Below, piece after piece: positions 25,930 to 34,825 of a stretch of 64,000 nucleotides of DNA. The first letter of the stretch is position 1. Every line of letters starts with the position of its first letter. The stretch covers positions 162,619 through 226,618 of the forward strand of contig NZ_AUBZ01000003.1 of NCBI RefSeq assembly GCF_000429505.1, given 5' to 3'. The notes beneath the pieces are model-generated. The model made no database searches, was not told where the DNA came from, and saw nothing but the letters and a program-made list of their open reading frames with translations. The translations under genes were made by a program, and so were the position numbers. This DNA comes from Aliagarivorans taiwanensis DSM 22990. GTDB taxonomy: Bacteria > Pseudomonadota > Gammaproteobacteria > Enterobacterales > Celerinatantimonadaceae.

Positions 25930-26759
25930 AGCTTAAGGTCGTAGTGGTCGAATACAGCTTTGATCTGCTTGTCGTTACCGCCGCCGAACACGTTCTCGGT
26001 GCCCAGCTTTACGGTGTTGTGCTTGATGTCATCCACCGAGAAAAAGTCGCGGAACTTATCGCCCACCTGCACGCTTTGCACATTGTTTAACAGCGCCATG
26101 GCCTTAAACCAGATATCGTCGGCTTTAGGGCATAGCTCGCTAAACAAGGGGATATTGGTGGCATCACTGTGTAGCAGCTTCGGCGGGTAGAGCACTCCAC
26201 CCACACCGGTGGGGAACAGCATAAAGCTTGGGCCGGGCACGCCGTGGGCCAGCCATTTCCAATCGACATAGCGCTTAATGCCGTTCTCATCTTTGGTGAT
26301 CAGGTGGGCGCGGTGGCAGTGGATGCAATCGGGGCGAGCTTGGTAGGATTTATACAGCTTACTCAGCCAGCGCCAAGGGTAGAGCTTATCGTCGTCGGCG
26401 GTAACCACCACGCTGTCTGGGAAGGCTTGCAGGGCATACACCAGCTTGGTGTGCGGGCCCACATCGGGTACAAAGCGCACCTCAAGGCCGCGCTCAACAT
26501 AAGGCTGTAGCACCTCAGGCACGCTATCCAACTCATCAGATAGCCACAGCACTATGGCGTCGGGCTTCATGCTCTGGCTCAACAGGCACTCCAAGGTGGG
26601 GCCCATCAAGCCGACCCGGCTGGGGATCGAGGTCATCGAAATCACCAAGTGTTGTCCACGCGCTTGCTTGCGCAGTCCATTGCGGGCCAGATACCCCGAG
26701 AGCGCCAAACGCCCCATGAGCAGATAACGCTCCACCATTACCCTTATCTTGCCTAACAT
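25926..26759 (-). CDS. Putative GT-A type glycosyltransferase
   Basis: This ~277-residue protein starts with a basic amphipathic N-terminus. It then reads HLVISMTSIPSRVGLMGPTL, a first strand of a nucleotide-sugar-binding fold, and SVVVTADDDKLYPWRWLSKL, a DDD motif where GT-A enzymes bind the metal. Later DCIHCHRAHLI and PKADDIWFKAMALLNN resemble acceptor-side segments. The start at 26759 has AAGGA five bases upstream and is preferred to 26765. It overlaps the flippase by four bases and lies 61 bases after a GT4 gene. Family assignment is general; no specific sugar can be given. Confidence 0.7.
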   Translation of the reverse strand: MLGKIRVMVERYLLMGRLALSGYLARNGLRKQARGQHLVISMTSIPSRVGLMGPTLECLLSQSMKPDAIVLWLSDELDSVPEVLQPYVERGLEVRFVPDVGPHTKLVYALQAFPDSVVVTADDDKLYPWRWLSKLYKSYQARPDCIHCHRAHLITKDENGIKRYVDWKWLAHGVPGPSFMLFPTGVGGVLYPPKLLHSDATNIPLFSELCPKADDIWFKAMALLNNVQSVQVGDKFRDFFSVDDIKHNTVKLGTENVFGGGNDKQIKAVFDHYDLKL

Positions 26760-26820
26760 AATCATCCTTAATCTTGTTAATACATACTGCGCAGGTTTGG
26801 CCGCACTCACATCCGGTAAG

Positions 26821-28098
26821 TTAGCCGCCCATAGCCTGCTTGTAGATGGCCTGAAGCTCAAGACCTATTTGCTTAATATCATAGTGGCTTTCCACATGTT
26901 GGCGGCCAGCTTGCTGCCAATGCGGCCAATCCTGACGGTTTTCAATCAGGTAGCGAATCTTGTCTGCCAAGGACTGGCTGCTACGATCCTCAATCAAGAA
27001 GCCAGCCTCGCCATCCACCAAACACTCGGGGATCCCGCCAGTGCGGGTGGCAATCACCAAGGCGCCACTGGCTTGAGCCTCTTGCATCACCACACCCTGG
27101 GTCTCTTCATGGAAGCCATCGCGGTCGCGCAGGCTCGGCAAGATGAAGATATGTGCTTGGCGATAGGCGGCGCGCAGCTCGCTATCGCTCAGCCCACTTT
27201 TAAAGCTGACTCGTTCCGCCAGCCCCAAACTGGTAGCCAGCTCTTCCAAGCGCGGTCGATCTGGGCCATTGCCAATCATGGTATAGCGCAGATTAATGCC
27301 CTGCTCAACCAAGGCCTGCATGGCCTCTAAGGCATAGCTTTGGCCTTTGTCGGGGTGAAAGCGCCCAACGGTGAGTAGCTGGATCGCCTCATCCCCTTGT
27401 GGCACCGCCAGAGGCTCGAAGGGGAAGTCCTCTAAACGCAGGCCTTGGGGCAAGATCCTCACCTTGGCTGGGTCGCCGCCCTTGGCCGCGTAGTGCTGCT
27501 TGGCAAACTCAGTGTTCACCAGCACCACCGAGGCATGTTTTGCCATCACCGCCCGCTGTTCACTGCTCAGCGGTTGAACCCCTTTCGGAGGCAGGCCGTG
27601 AAAGGTGATCACCCAAGGCTTGTTGCTGGCCGCAATAATAGGCAAAAAGCGCCAGGCCGCCAGCTCACTGTGGGAGTGAATGACATCGAAGTTATCCAGC
27701 GAGCAGAACGGGCTCAGCGCCAAGCGGTTAATCAGATTTCCCAATAGCGGCTGATAGTCGGCACCCAGCGCACGCTGCGCGCCCAGCCCGCGCCATAGCG
27801 CTGGCCATCGTGACGGCGCGGCGAGAAACTGCAGCACGCTGGCCAAGCTCTGCTTGCTGATCCAGGGAATCGAGGCACTTTGCTCCAGCAGCTGGAATTT
27901 ATCGATATCGTCGGTATAGACCTGCTCCGAGCTTTCGATAGACAGGATGCGGTTCTCACCACTGTTGTGGATGATCTCCACCAGTTGGTTAACGAACCAT
28001 GGCTGAATCAAGCTGGGAAAGCTGTTGGTAATAGAGAGCACCGATATCCCGGCTTGCTGCTTCGCTTTGAAAAATCCCTGTCCACACTTCATCGACAA
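26821..28098 (-). CDS. Glycosyltransferase family 4 protein
   Basis: This ~425-residue GT-B enzyme is of the WcaL/colanic-acid type. The N-terminal part SVLSITNSFPSLIQPWFVNQL is the first Rossmann unit. In the C-terminal domain, LLTVGRFHPDKGQSYALEAM, YTMIGNGPDRPRLEELA, VSFKSGLSDSELRAAY and HEETQGVVMQEAQASGALVI give the GT4 signature with the EX7E motif. A TTG at 28098 has AAGGAAG seven bases upstream; ATG 28092 is the alternative. It starts directly after the upstream gene's stop. Probably one of the sequential sugar-adding enzymes of the repeat unit. Confidence 0.87.
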   Translation of the reverse strand: MSMKCGQGFFKAKQQAGISVLSITNSFPSLIQPWFVNQLVEIIHNSGENRILSIESSEQVYTDDIDKFQLLEQSASIPWISKQSLASVLQFLAAPSRWPALWRGLGAQRALGADYQPLLGNLINRLALSPFCSLDNFDVIHSHSELAAWRFLPIIAASNKPWVITFHGLPPKGVQPLSSEQRAVMAKHASVVLVNTEFAKQHYAAKGGDPAKVRILPQGLRLEDFPFEPLAVPQGDEAIQLLTVGRFHPDKGQSYALEAMQALVEQGINLRYTMIGNGPDRPRLEELATSLGLAERVSFKSGLSDSELRAAYRQAHIFILPSLRDRDGFHEETQGVVMQEAQASGALVIATRTGGIPECLVDGEAGFLIEDRSSQSLADKIRYLIENRQDWPHWQQAGRQHVESHYDIKQIGLELQAIYKQAMGG

Positions 28099-29217
28099 TC
28101 AACCACTTCCTTTTTGTTTTGCGAATAAACGTTCTGCGAATAAACGTTGGTAGAGCTCAAAGGTTTGCTCAGCATTACTTCGCGCACTGTAGGCCTCAGC
28201 AAGTTTTACTGCAGGCAGTCCACTCTCCAGTAGCTGCGCCACCTTCTGGTAGTAGCCATCCACAGTGTGCTGCTCCACCAGCAGGTTTGGGTTGCCAATC
28301 AGCTCAGGTAATGCCCCCACCGCGTGGGCCAGCACCGGCACCTCTAGCGCCAAGGCTTCCAGCGCCACCATCGGCAGCCCTTCGTGATCGGAGGTCATTA
28401 CCAGCAGATCGAGCTGACTCATGTAATCCCGCACCTGATCGCTATGACCGTGAAAATGTAGTCGGCTGGCAGCTTGGCTGCGCTCAGCCTGCGCCTGCAA
28501 CGACTCTTTAAGCGGCCCATCGCCAAAGATATGAAACTGCCAAGGCTGCGTCGGAAACTCTTCTACAAGCCGCTCGGCCAACTCAATAAACAAGTCGACC
28601 CGTTTCACCGGCTGTAGCCGACCCACAATGCCCAGATGCAGCGCCGGCTCGCCTCCCGGCAATGACTTGGGCTCAAGCTGCTCTCGGATCTCCGCCACAT
28701 CGATGCCATTAAAGATCAGCGCCAGTTGCCGCTCCGGATAGTGACGGCTGAGCTGTAGCTTCAAGGGCGCAGATACCGCAATCAAGGCTCGCTGCAGATA
28801 GCGCGAACAACACCACTCCAGCGCTCCTTGAATCCGCTGCTTCACACTCGGATTAAACTCGGCGCTGCCGTGTACTGTTTGCAAACATACCGCGCGCACG
28901 CTAGCAAGGTTGGCCAAGCTGGCCAGCACATTCTCTTTTTGCCGGTGACTGTGGACCACCTCGGGCTGAAAGCGCACCATCTCACGCTTGAGTCGAAACA
29001 GCAGCCCGAAAAAACGCAGCTCAGCCTCGTTCAGCAGCACCACCTCAATGCCCAGCGCCTCCAACTCACGCTGCAAGCGCCCGGGGTTAAGTAGCACCAC
29101 ACACAACTGACAGACTTGCTGTAGCTGCTTGAGCAAGGTGTAGGCCTGCACCTCCGCGCCCGCCCACAGATCGCCGGACAGAACATGCATCACCCGCATC
29201 TGCTGGCTTGCGCTCAT
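28099..29217 (-). CDS. Glycosyltransferase family 4 protein
   Basis: This is a ~372-residue GT-B enzyme. MRVMHVLSGDLWAGAEVQAY opens the N-terminal domain, and VVHSHRQKENVLASL and LIFNGIDVAEI are typical of GT4. The donor domain has LGIVGRLQPVKRVDLFIELA, FHIFGDGPLKESL and DHEGLPMVALEALALEVP (EX7E). The ATG at 29217 overlaps the xrtA stop by four bases. The C-terminus ends LFAERLFAKQKGSG, made by two tandem 15-bp units. The position directly after xrtA resembles the system-associated sugar transferases of other PEP-CTERM loci, but I cannot assign a TIGR model. Confidence 0.87.
   Translation of the reverse strand: MSASQQMRVMHVLSGDLWAGAEVQAYTLLKQLQQVCQLCVVLLNPGRLQRELEALGIEVVLLNEAELRFFGLLFRLKREMVRFQPEVVHSHRQKENVLASLANLASVRAVCLQTVHGSAEFNPSVKQRIQGALEWCCSRYLQRALIAVSAPLKLQLSRHYPERQLALIFNGIDVAEIREQLEPKSLPGGEPALHLGIVGRLQPVKRVDLFIELAERLVEEFPTQPWQFHIFGDGPLKESLQAQAERSQAASRLHFHGHSDQVRDYMSQLDLLVMTSDHEGLPMVALEALALEVPVLAHAVGALPELIGNPNLLVEQHTVDGYYQKVAQLLESGLPAVKLAEAYSARSNAEQTFELYQRLFAERLFAKQKGSG
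28120..28149. repeat. Two tandem 15-bp units at a glycosyltransferase 3' end
   Basis: Two adjacent copies of TGCGAATAAACGTT(C/G) differ only in the last base and encode the repeated (R)LFA(E/K) at the C-terminus of the GT4 enzyme. They keep the reading frame. Confidence 0.85.
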
Positions 29218-30761
29218 GGCAGCGCCACTGCAGGGGTTGCCGGTAGTTGTGCCAACCACCCATTAAACTCTGCGGATTGATCCAGCTCCGCGAGTTGCTG
29301 CTGACACAGCCGTGGCGCGCAGCTCAGCGAGAGCGCAACTAAACGCACCGGCGGTGCACTAAACAGCTGCTTGGCTTGAGCGAGCTTGGTGGACAGCTCG
29401 TTCAGCGTCACCTCGCTGCCGACCTGATAGAACCACCAGACATGCTGCTCGGTGGCAGTACCCGTTACGGCGCTGTAGTTCAGTTCTAAATCCGAGCTAA
29501 CCGGTTGCAGCTGCAGGCTCTCCTGCTGGTCTTTGCGGGTCATGCGGTTGCGGTAGTAGATCAGCTCTTTGCCCTGATGCTGCTCTAGATAAGTCAGCAC
29601 CGACAGATTCAGTTGCTTGTCGCCAAGGCGGGTCTGCCAGTGGCCAGCCACATCAAAGCCGCGGTAATTGGGTTGCCACTGTGGCTCATTGGTCGCTTGC
29701 CACTGGCCTACCCCTTGAGAGCCCCCTTGAGAGAGCCCTTCAGAGCCCCCTTGAGAGCCGTCTTGAAAGAGCCCTTGCGGTAGCGACTGCTCGGCCTGCT
29801 CCAGCGCCAGGGCATCAAATCCCGGCTCGCGCAGCTCTTTCAGCAGCGGCAGCGCACACACCAGCAACAGGCTAATCGCAAAGTGTTTTACCGGCAGAGG
29901 CGGCAGCTGGGAAACCGCTGGCTGCTCCGCAGGCTGGTCCGGTACCCGCCGCATCAGCAAGAAATAAGCCACTAAATAACAGGCGAAGACTGCCCAGCCG
30001 TAAAAGCCATGTTCATGCACCAAGGGGCTCTGCATCTCGCTGTAATAGCCAATCAGCACCAAGCTGGTCACCCGCGTCCAGTTACCAACCAAGGCCACCA
30101 CAATCGCCAGCCCCACCGCCAGGCACTTGTACTTAAAACGGCTGAGATTCAGATGGGCATAAAACAGCCCCAAGCAAAGCGCAGCTAACAGATAGTTAAG
30201 CCCGGAGCAGCCGCCGATAATGCGCATGGTGCCGCTCGGGAAGTAGATATTGAAGCCGTCCACATAGGCCGTCACCCCCATCAGGCCGAGGATCACCCCA
30301 GCCACCTTAGTGGTCAGAGTTTGCAGGGGCAGTACCAGCACATCAGCCAATGGCAGCGCTAAATACAGCGAGCCCAGCGGCAGCCACAAGCGAATCGATT
30401 GGCGCCAGCCCAACACACTGGCCAATAAGCAATAGAGTAGTAGTGGCAACAACGCGACCTGAACCACCATCACCTGAGTCGCGTAGGCAACCAGCCATAA
30501 TGCGCTACACGCCAGCGCGGGCAGCCAGAAAAGTTTGGTAGGAGAGAACTGAAAATGCGGCCAGCTAAGAACCAGCAGATAGGCAACAAAGCCCAGTAAC
30601 AGGTAGCCGTGGGAGTAGCTTTCATTGTTCGCCGACCACAGGGTATGCAGATAACTGAGGCTATCTTGATAAGCAAACACAAACACTAATAACCCCGGCA
30701 CCAGCCATGCTAGTGTCAGGGCGATATCCTGCCTGGAAATTCGCTCGCGTGTTTGGTCCAT
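29214..30761 (-). CDS. xrtA: Exosortase A fused to EpsI-like C-terminal domain
   Basis: XrtA is the membrane transpeptidase-like enzyme that recognises PEP-CTERM signals. Here it is a ~515-residue protein with about eight hydrophobic helices in the first ~280 residues. The proposed catalytic residues are visible: Cys185 in IIGGCSGLNYL, Arg230 in VGNWTRVTSLV and His249/251 in LVHEHGFYGWAVF. A second hydrophobic segment (FAISLLLVCALPLL) opens the EpsI-type periplasmic domain (about 300-515) that is often a separate gene. A Gly/Ser/Gln-rich repetitive linker lies inside the latter. The ATG at 30761 has AAGGA five bases upstream. It heads the minus-strand operon to 23.8 kb. Confidence 0.93.
   Translation of the reverse strand: MDQTRERISRQDIALTLAWLVPGLLVFVFAYQDSLSYLHTLWSANNESYSHGYLLLGFVAYLLVLSWPHFQFSPTKLFWLPALACSALWLVAYATQVMVVQVALLPLLLYCLLASVLGWRQSIRLWLPLGSLYLALPLADVLVLPLQTLTTKVAGVILGLMGVTAYVDGFNIYFPSGTMRIIGGCSGLNYLLAALCLGLFYAHLNLSRFKYKCLAVGLAIVVALVGNWTRVTSLVLIGYYSEMQSPLVHEHGFYGWAVFACYLVAYFLLMRRVPDQPAEQPAVSQLPPLPVKHFAISLLLVCALPLLKELREPGFDALALEQAEQSLPQGLFQDGSQGGSEGLSQGGSQGVGQWQATNEPQWQPNYRGFDVAGHWQTRLGDKQLNLSVLTYLEQHQGKELIYYRNRMTRKDQQESLQLQPVSSDLELNYSAVTGTATEQHVWWFYQVGSEVTLNELSTKLAQAKQLFSAPPVRLVALSLSCAPRLCQQQLAELDQSAEFNGWLAQLPATPAVALP
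29710..29780. repeat. Short imperfect repeats in the xrtA linker
   Basis: CTTGAGAGCCCC-like 12- to 15-base units are repeated several times and encode a Gly/Ser/Gln-rich stretch (SQGGSEGLSQGGSQG) inside the EpsI-like half. The frame is preserved, as in other genes of the locus. Confidence 0.7.
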
Positions 30762-31028
30762 GCTCATCCTTGAGTGTGACAACTTAGCTCTAATTGCTTG
30801 TAGAAAATTGTTGCTAAACAGCCACTACAGCCTACTAGGTAGCCAGCAAATTTGAAAGAGCCTATTGAGTCGCCGGACACAATTGCCTATGTTAGAACAG
30901 GTCAAAAGAAATGAACCACTTAGTGTTATATCCAAGCCCCTCATCCACCCACGTTCAGCGCGTCAATGCGGCCGAACGCTGAGAGGCGATTACTAAAAAG
31001 CAAGCAAGGTTTTCATGGAGGAAGGTCA

Positions 31029-32168
31029 GTGCTTGAAGTGTTATTTTGGTTGAGCCTGATCGGTGCCGTTTACAGCTACTTTATCTACCCCTTCGTGCTG
31101 TTGGCGCTGAGCAAGCTACAAGCCCCTAAAAAAGTGACCCGGGACGAGGAGTTTCGCCCCAAGGTGTCGCTGATCATCGCCGCCTATAACGAGCAGGCCA
31201 ATATTGCCGAGAAGATCAAAAACTCTCTGGCCATCGACTACCCGCGCGAAATCTTAGAGATCATCGTCGCCTCAGACTGCTCCAGCGATGACACCGACGC
31301 CATCGTTAACGGCTATGCCGAGCAAGGCATCAAACTGGTGCGCGCCGAGGAGCGCCTTGGCAAGGAAAACGCCCAGCTTAGCGCCATCCAACAAGCCGGC
31401 GGCGAGCTGCTGGTATTCTCCGATGTGGCCACCACCATCCCCGAAGATGCCTTACTCAAACTCACCAGCTACTTTGCCGATCCGCAGATCGGCGCCCTCT
31501 CCAGCGAAGACCGCTTCTTAAGCCAGGATGGTGAGATTGCCGGCGAAGGGGCCTACGTGAAATACGAGATGTGGCTGCGCAAGCTGGAGTCGGGACTGGC
31601 CGGATTGGTCGGCCTGAGCGGCTCATTCTTTGCCGCACGGCGCGAGGTATGCGAGCACTGGGACATCTATGCCACCAGCGATTTCAACATCGCCCTACAG
31701 TGCAGCAAGGTGGGGCTGCGTGCGATTACTGCGCCAGATGTACTCGGCTACTACCCCGATCTCAAAGACCCGCAGAAAGAGTACGCCCGCAAAACCCGCA
31801 CCATTATCCACGGCATCAGCGCACTGGTGCGCTACCCGCAGGTGCTCAACCCACTGAGCTTTGGAATGTTCGCCTTTCAGGTAGTCAGCCACAAGCTGAT
31901 GCGTTGGGCGGTGCCGTGGCTGCTATTGCTGGTGTTTATCAGCAACGCGCTGTGTTGGGGGCAAGGCGGGCTCTATCCGCTGCTGTTTATCGGCCAGCTG
32001 CTGTTCTATGGCGTGGTGATTGCCGCCCACTATAAGCCCTCGCTCAAGGAACAGATGATTATCCGCCTCGCCTACTACTTTGTGCAGGTGAATCTGGCGA
32101 TCTTCGATGCCAGCTGCCAGTTTATGGCAGGTCGGCGGGTGCATGTGTGGGAGCCCTCGGCGCGATGA
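31029..32168 (+). CDS. Membrane glycosyltransferase family 2 protein
   Basis: This ~379-residue processive-type GT2 enzyme starts with an N-terminal membrane helix (VLEVLFWLSLIGAVYSYFIY). The GT-A domain has KVSLIIAAYNEQANIAEKI, LEIIVASDCSSDDTDAIV and ELLVFSDVATTIPEDAL with the metal-binding region. LSGSFFAARREVC follows, and two to three C-terminal helices end the protein. The start is the GTG at 31029, because GGAGGAAGG lies five bases before it; the reading frame extends upstream to 30966 without a better signal. It overlaps the next gene by four bases (ATGA). The 270-bp gap to xrtA is the likely divergent promoter region; I see no sigma-54 site there. Confidence 0.88.
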   Translation: MLEVLFWLSLIGAVYSYFIYPFVLLALSKLQAPKKVTRDEEFRPKVSLIIAAYNEQANIAEKIKNSLAIDYPREILEIIVASDCSSDDTDAIVNGYAEQGIKLVRAEERLGKENAQLSAIQQAGGELLVFSDVATTIPEDALLKLTSYFADPQIGALSSEDRFLSQDGEIAGEGAYVKYEMWLRKLESGLAGLVGLSGSFFAARREVCEHWDIYATSDFNIALQCSKVGLRAITAPDVLGYYPDLKDPQKEYARKTRTIIHGISALVRYPQVLNPLSFGMFAFQVVSHKLMRWAVPWLLLLVFISNALCWGQGGLYPLLFIGQLLFYGVVIAAHYKPSLKEQMIIRLAYYFVQVNLAIFDASCQFMAGRRVHVWEPSAR

Positions 32169-33436
32169 TCCGCCAACTGCCACCGGTCGGTACCCGTCTG
32201 CGCTATCCGCCACGCAGCGCGCAAGTGCTTAGCTCGGCCACCCCCATCTATTGGGTAAACAGTGGCACCGCCGCCTTGGCGCTGGCGCTGCTACTGGTGA
32301 AGTATCGCCACCCAGAGGTAAGCGCGCCTAAGGTATGCATCCCCGGCTACGGCTGCCCAGACATGGTCTCGGCAGCAGTGTTCGCCGGATTTCGTCCGGT
32401 GTTAGTCGACATCGCCCATGGCGAGTATCGCTACCAGCAAGATCAGCTCGAGCAGGCCATCGATAACGAGGTGCTGGCGGTGATTACCCCCTCGCTGCTG
32501 GGCCTACCCTTTCCGCTAGCTTTGTCCGAGCAGCAATCCGATCAGCCTGCAAAGCCGCAGGTTATCCACGACTGCGCCCAATGGCTGCCTGAGCAGCAAG
32601 GCGAGTTTTCCCCCAGTGCTTGTGACAGCAACCTGAGTATTCTGTCGATGAGTCGCGGTAAGCCAGTTAACCTGATGGGCGGCGGCGCCATGCTCAGCCA
32701 ACAGCTCAGCGCCGATGAAAGCCGCTACCTGCAAAGCCAGCTAAGCGCTGCGCCGAGTGCCTCACCTTGGCAATATTGGCTCAAGGCCAAGCTGCTCAAC
32801 CTACTGCTGCAGCCCCTGCCCTACGGGCTGTTAAGCCTGATCCCGGGGCTCAAGCTGGGGGAAACCCACTACTATCCGCTGGAGCAAATCAGTGGACTTG
32901 ATAGCCTGCGTAATCGCGCCTTTGCCTTTAATGCCGCCCATTACCTAGCACGCGATCTCAAGGCTCAGCAGCAGCTACAAGCCGAGCTGCCCAGCCATAT
33001 TCAACTTGAAAGCGATGGCCGTCGCTTACTGCGCTTCCCTCTGCTATTGGACAGCGCCGAGCAAAGCCAGCAACTGTTACACGCGCTGCGCCGTCGCGGT
33101 TTGGGCGGCTCAGCCATGTATCAGCGCGCCCTGCATCATATAAAAGGTGTCACCGAGGATGTACTTCTCGCTGGCCCGCAACAGCACGCCGAAGATTTTG
33201 CCGCCCGCTTGGTGACACTGCCGCTGCATAGCGGGATAAAACCCAAACACCTCGAGCAGATGATTGATACGGTGAATCAGTTGACTGGCCACGACAACAA
33301 GGCCGTTTCACAAACAGGTTCCTCTCAAGAGCGCTATTCACACGAGCATTTTTCACAAGAACATTTTTCACAAGAGCAAGCTTCTCAAGAGCAGCCTAGC
33401 AAAGGACAGAGTAGTGACCCACACAGCGTCGGTTGA
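32165..33436 (+). CDS. DegT/DnrJ/StrS-type aminotransferase-fold protein
   Basis: This ~423-residue PLP-dependent sugar aminotransferase-like protein has the N-terminal YWVNSGTAALALALLLVKY and CIPGYGCPDMVSAAVFAGF, matching the family. VIHDCAQWLPEQ supplies the cofactor-ring Asp. The segment LSMSRGKPVNLMGGGAM carries the Lys expected to form the Schiff base. Family members make amino sugars; here the overall match is loose, so another PLP function is possible. The start ATG overlaps the GT2 stop by four bases. The C-terminal ~35 residues are a low-complexity Ser-Gln-Glu-His tail made by six 15-bp repeats. Confidence 0.78.
   Translation: MIRQLPPVGTRLRYPPRSAQVLSSATPIYWVNSGTAALALALLLVKYRHPEVSAPKVCIPGYGCPDMVSAAVFAGFRPVLVDIAHGEYRYQQDQLEQAIDNEVLAVITPSLLGLPFPLALSEQQSDQPAKPQVIHDCAQWLPEQQGEFSPSACDSNLSILSMSRGKPVNLMGGGAMLSQQLSADESRYLQSQLSAAPSASPWQYWLKAKLLNLLLQPLPYGLLSLIPGLKLGETHYYPLEQISGLDSLRNRAFAFNAAHYLARDLKAQQQLQAELPSHIQLESDGRRLLRFPLLLDSAEQSQQLLHALRRRGLGGSAMYQRALHHIKGVTEDVLLAGPQQHAEDFAARLVTLPLHSGIKPKHLEQMIDTVNQLTGHDNKAVSQTGSSQERYSHEHFSQEHFSQEQASQEQPSKGQSSDPHSVG
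33308..33397. repeat. Six tandem 15-bp units at the 3' end of the aminotransferase-like gene
   Basis: Six adjacent 15-base units with the consensus TCACAAGAGCATTTT encode a repeated (F)SQE(H/Q) pentapeptide. The inner units are nearly identical and the outer ones diverged. The array ends 16 bases before the GTG of the next gene, so copy-number change would alter the C-terminal tail without changing frame. Confidence 0.9.
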
Positions 33437-34757
33437 ACAAGCCAAGCAACAGCTCAAACTGCTTAAGCAGCAGCAGGGCGAGATTTCTGGGCAGTTTAAG
33501 CGCTTTGCCAAAGGCTCTGCCGAGCAGCTGGCACTGCGCCCGCAGATGCAGGCGATCTCGGCGCAGGTTAAGCAGCTACAGGCAGAGATCAAGCTTGCCC
33601 AGAAACAGCAAACAGCGGCCAATGAACAGCCAGCAACACCTTCTATGCCGGCCTACTTCCAGCCGCTCACACAGCGTTATCAGCCAGAGCAGCTAACGTT
33701 CAACAGTCACCACCTTCATCAAGAGCACCTTCATCAAAAGCACCCAAAGCATGATGAGATTTGGCAGCAGTGGTTTCGCTTTTGCCAAAGCCACCCCAAG
33801 GCCAGCGTCTACCACCAGCAAGCCATCCACAACAGCATCCTGCAGGCCTTTGGTTTAGATTGCAGCCTACTGATAGCCCGCGACCCACAAGGCCAGATTA
33901 TCGGAGGCCTGCCGCTGTATACACTATCCAGCAAGCTATTCGGCCGCTTCGCCATCTCCGTGCCCTACTTTAACTACGGTGGGCCAGTCTGTGATTGCAG
34001 CCAAGTAGCAACACGCTTAATCGAGAAAGCTCGCGCGCTATTAAGCACTGAACAGCTGGAGCGAATAGAAGTACGCTGCGTGCAGCCCGAACTGGGCGAG
34101 CAGCCCTCCGATAAGAAAGTCTCGATGCTGCTGGCGCTACCAAGCGATATCCAACAGCTTGAACAGCAGCTAGGCGCTAAGGTGCGGGCACAATACAACA
34201 AAGCCGATGAGCACAAGCTGCGAGTGGCCTTCGGTGGCCTGGAACTACTCGATGATTACTACCGAGTGTTTAGCGAAAACATGCGCGATCTTGGCACCCC
34301 AGTGTACAGCAAGGCATGGTTTCGCACCTTGCTGGAACAGGCCTCACTCAAGGCCACGCTAGTGTGCGTGTATCACCACAACAAACCGGTCGCGACCGCG
34401 TTTTTGATTGGCTTTAACGAGGTGCTGGAGATCCCCTGGGCCTCCACCCTGCGCAGCGCCAACAACCTAAACGCCAATATGTGGATGTACCGCCAAGTGC
34501 TCGGTTTCGCCATTGAGCAGGGTTACAACTACTTCGACTTCGGCCGCTCCACCCGCGATGCGGGTACTTATCGCTTTAAAAAGCAGTGGGGGGCGAAGGC
34601 CTACCCTCATTACTGGTATACCCTAAGCGAACAGCAGCAAGCTGCGGAGCTTAACCCTGATAATCCGAAGTATGCCTTGATGATTAAGGTGTGGCAGCGG
34701 ATGCCGGTGGTGTTAACGCGGCTTTTGGGGCCGCATATTGTTCGACATATTGGATGA
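33414..34757 (+). CDS. FemAB-like PEP-CTERM system-associated protein
   Basis: This 447-residue protein has an N-terminal coiled coil (1-70, rich in Gln/Lys/Leu) and a Gln/His-rich linker. A GNAT/FemAB-type double domain follows, with FAISVPYFNYGGPVCDC, KVRAQYNKADEHKLRV, VATAFLIGFNEVLEIPWAST and YFDFGRSTRDAGTYRFKKQWG. These features match the TIGR03019-type proteins found next to exosortase A. They are thought to transfer an acyl or aminoacyl group, but the substrate is unknown. The start is GTG at 33414 with AGGA seven bases upstream, overlapping the previous gene by 23 bases. Last gene of the plus-strand trio. Confidence 0.88.
   Translation: MTHTASVEQAKQQLKLLKQQQGEISGQFKRFAKGSAEQLALRPQMQAISAQVKQLQAEIKLAQKQQTAANEQPATPSMPAYFQPLTQRYQPEQLTFNSHHLHQEHLHQKHPKHDEIWQQWFRFCQSHPKASVYHQQAIHNSILQAFGLDCSLLIARDPQGQIIGGLPLYTLSSKLFGRFAISVPYFNYGGPVCDCSQVATRLIEKARALLSTEQLERIEVRCVQPELGEQPSDKKVSMLLALPSDIQQLEQQLGAKVRAQYNKADEHKLRVAFGGLELLDDYYRVFSENMRDLGTPVYSKAWFRTLLEQASLKATLVCVYHHNKPVATAFLIGFNEVLEIPWASTLRSANNLNANMWMYRQVLGFAIEQGYNYFDFGRSTRDAGTYRFKKQWGAKAYPHYWYTLSEQQQAAELNPDNPKYALMIKVWQRMPVVLTRLLGPHIVRHIG
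33711..33740. repeat. Two tandem 15-bp units in the FemAB-like linker
   Basis: Two copies of CACCTTCATCAA(G/A)AG encode repeated HLHQ(E/K) in the Gln/His-rich linker between the coiled coil and the catalytic region. Confidence 0.85.
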
Positions 34758-34825
34758 AGGATTGGGTTTGGCTGCGCCGACTTTTTGCGTGAGTGGGCTG
34801 AGTTTAAGGTGTGTAACTTAGCGTT

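Noticed and set aside
33308..33397. Tandem 15-bp units as a CRISPR array
   Set aside because: Units are contiguous without spacers, in frame in a coding sequence; no cas genes are present.
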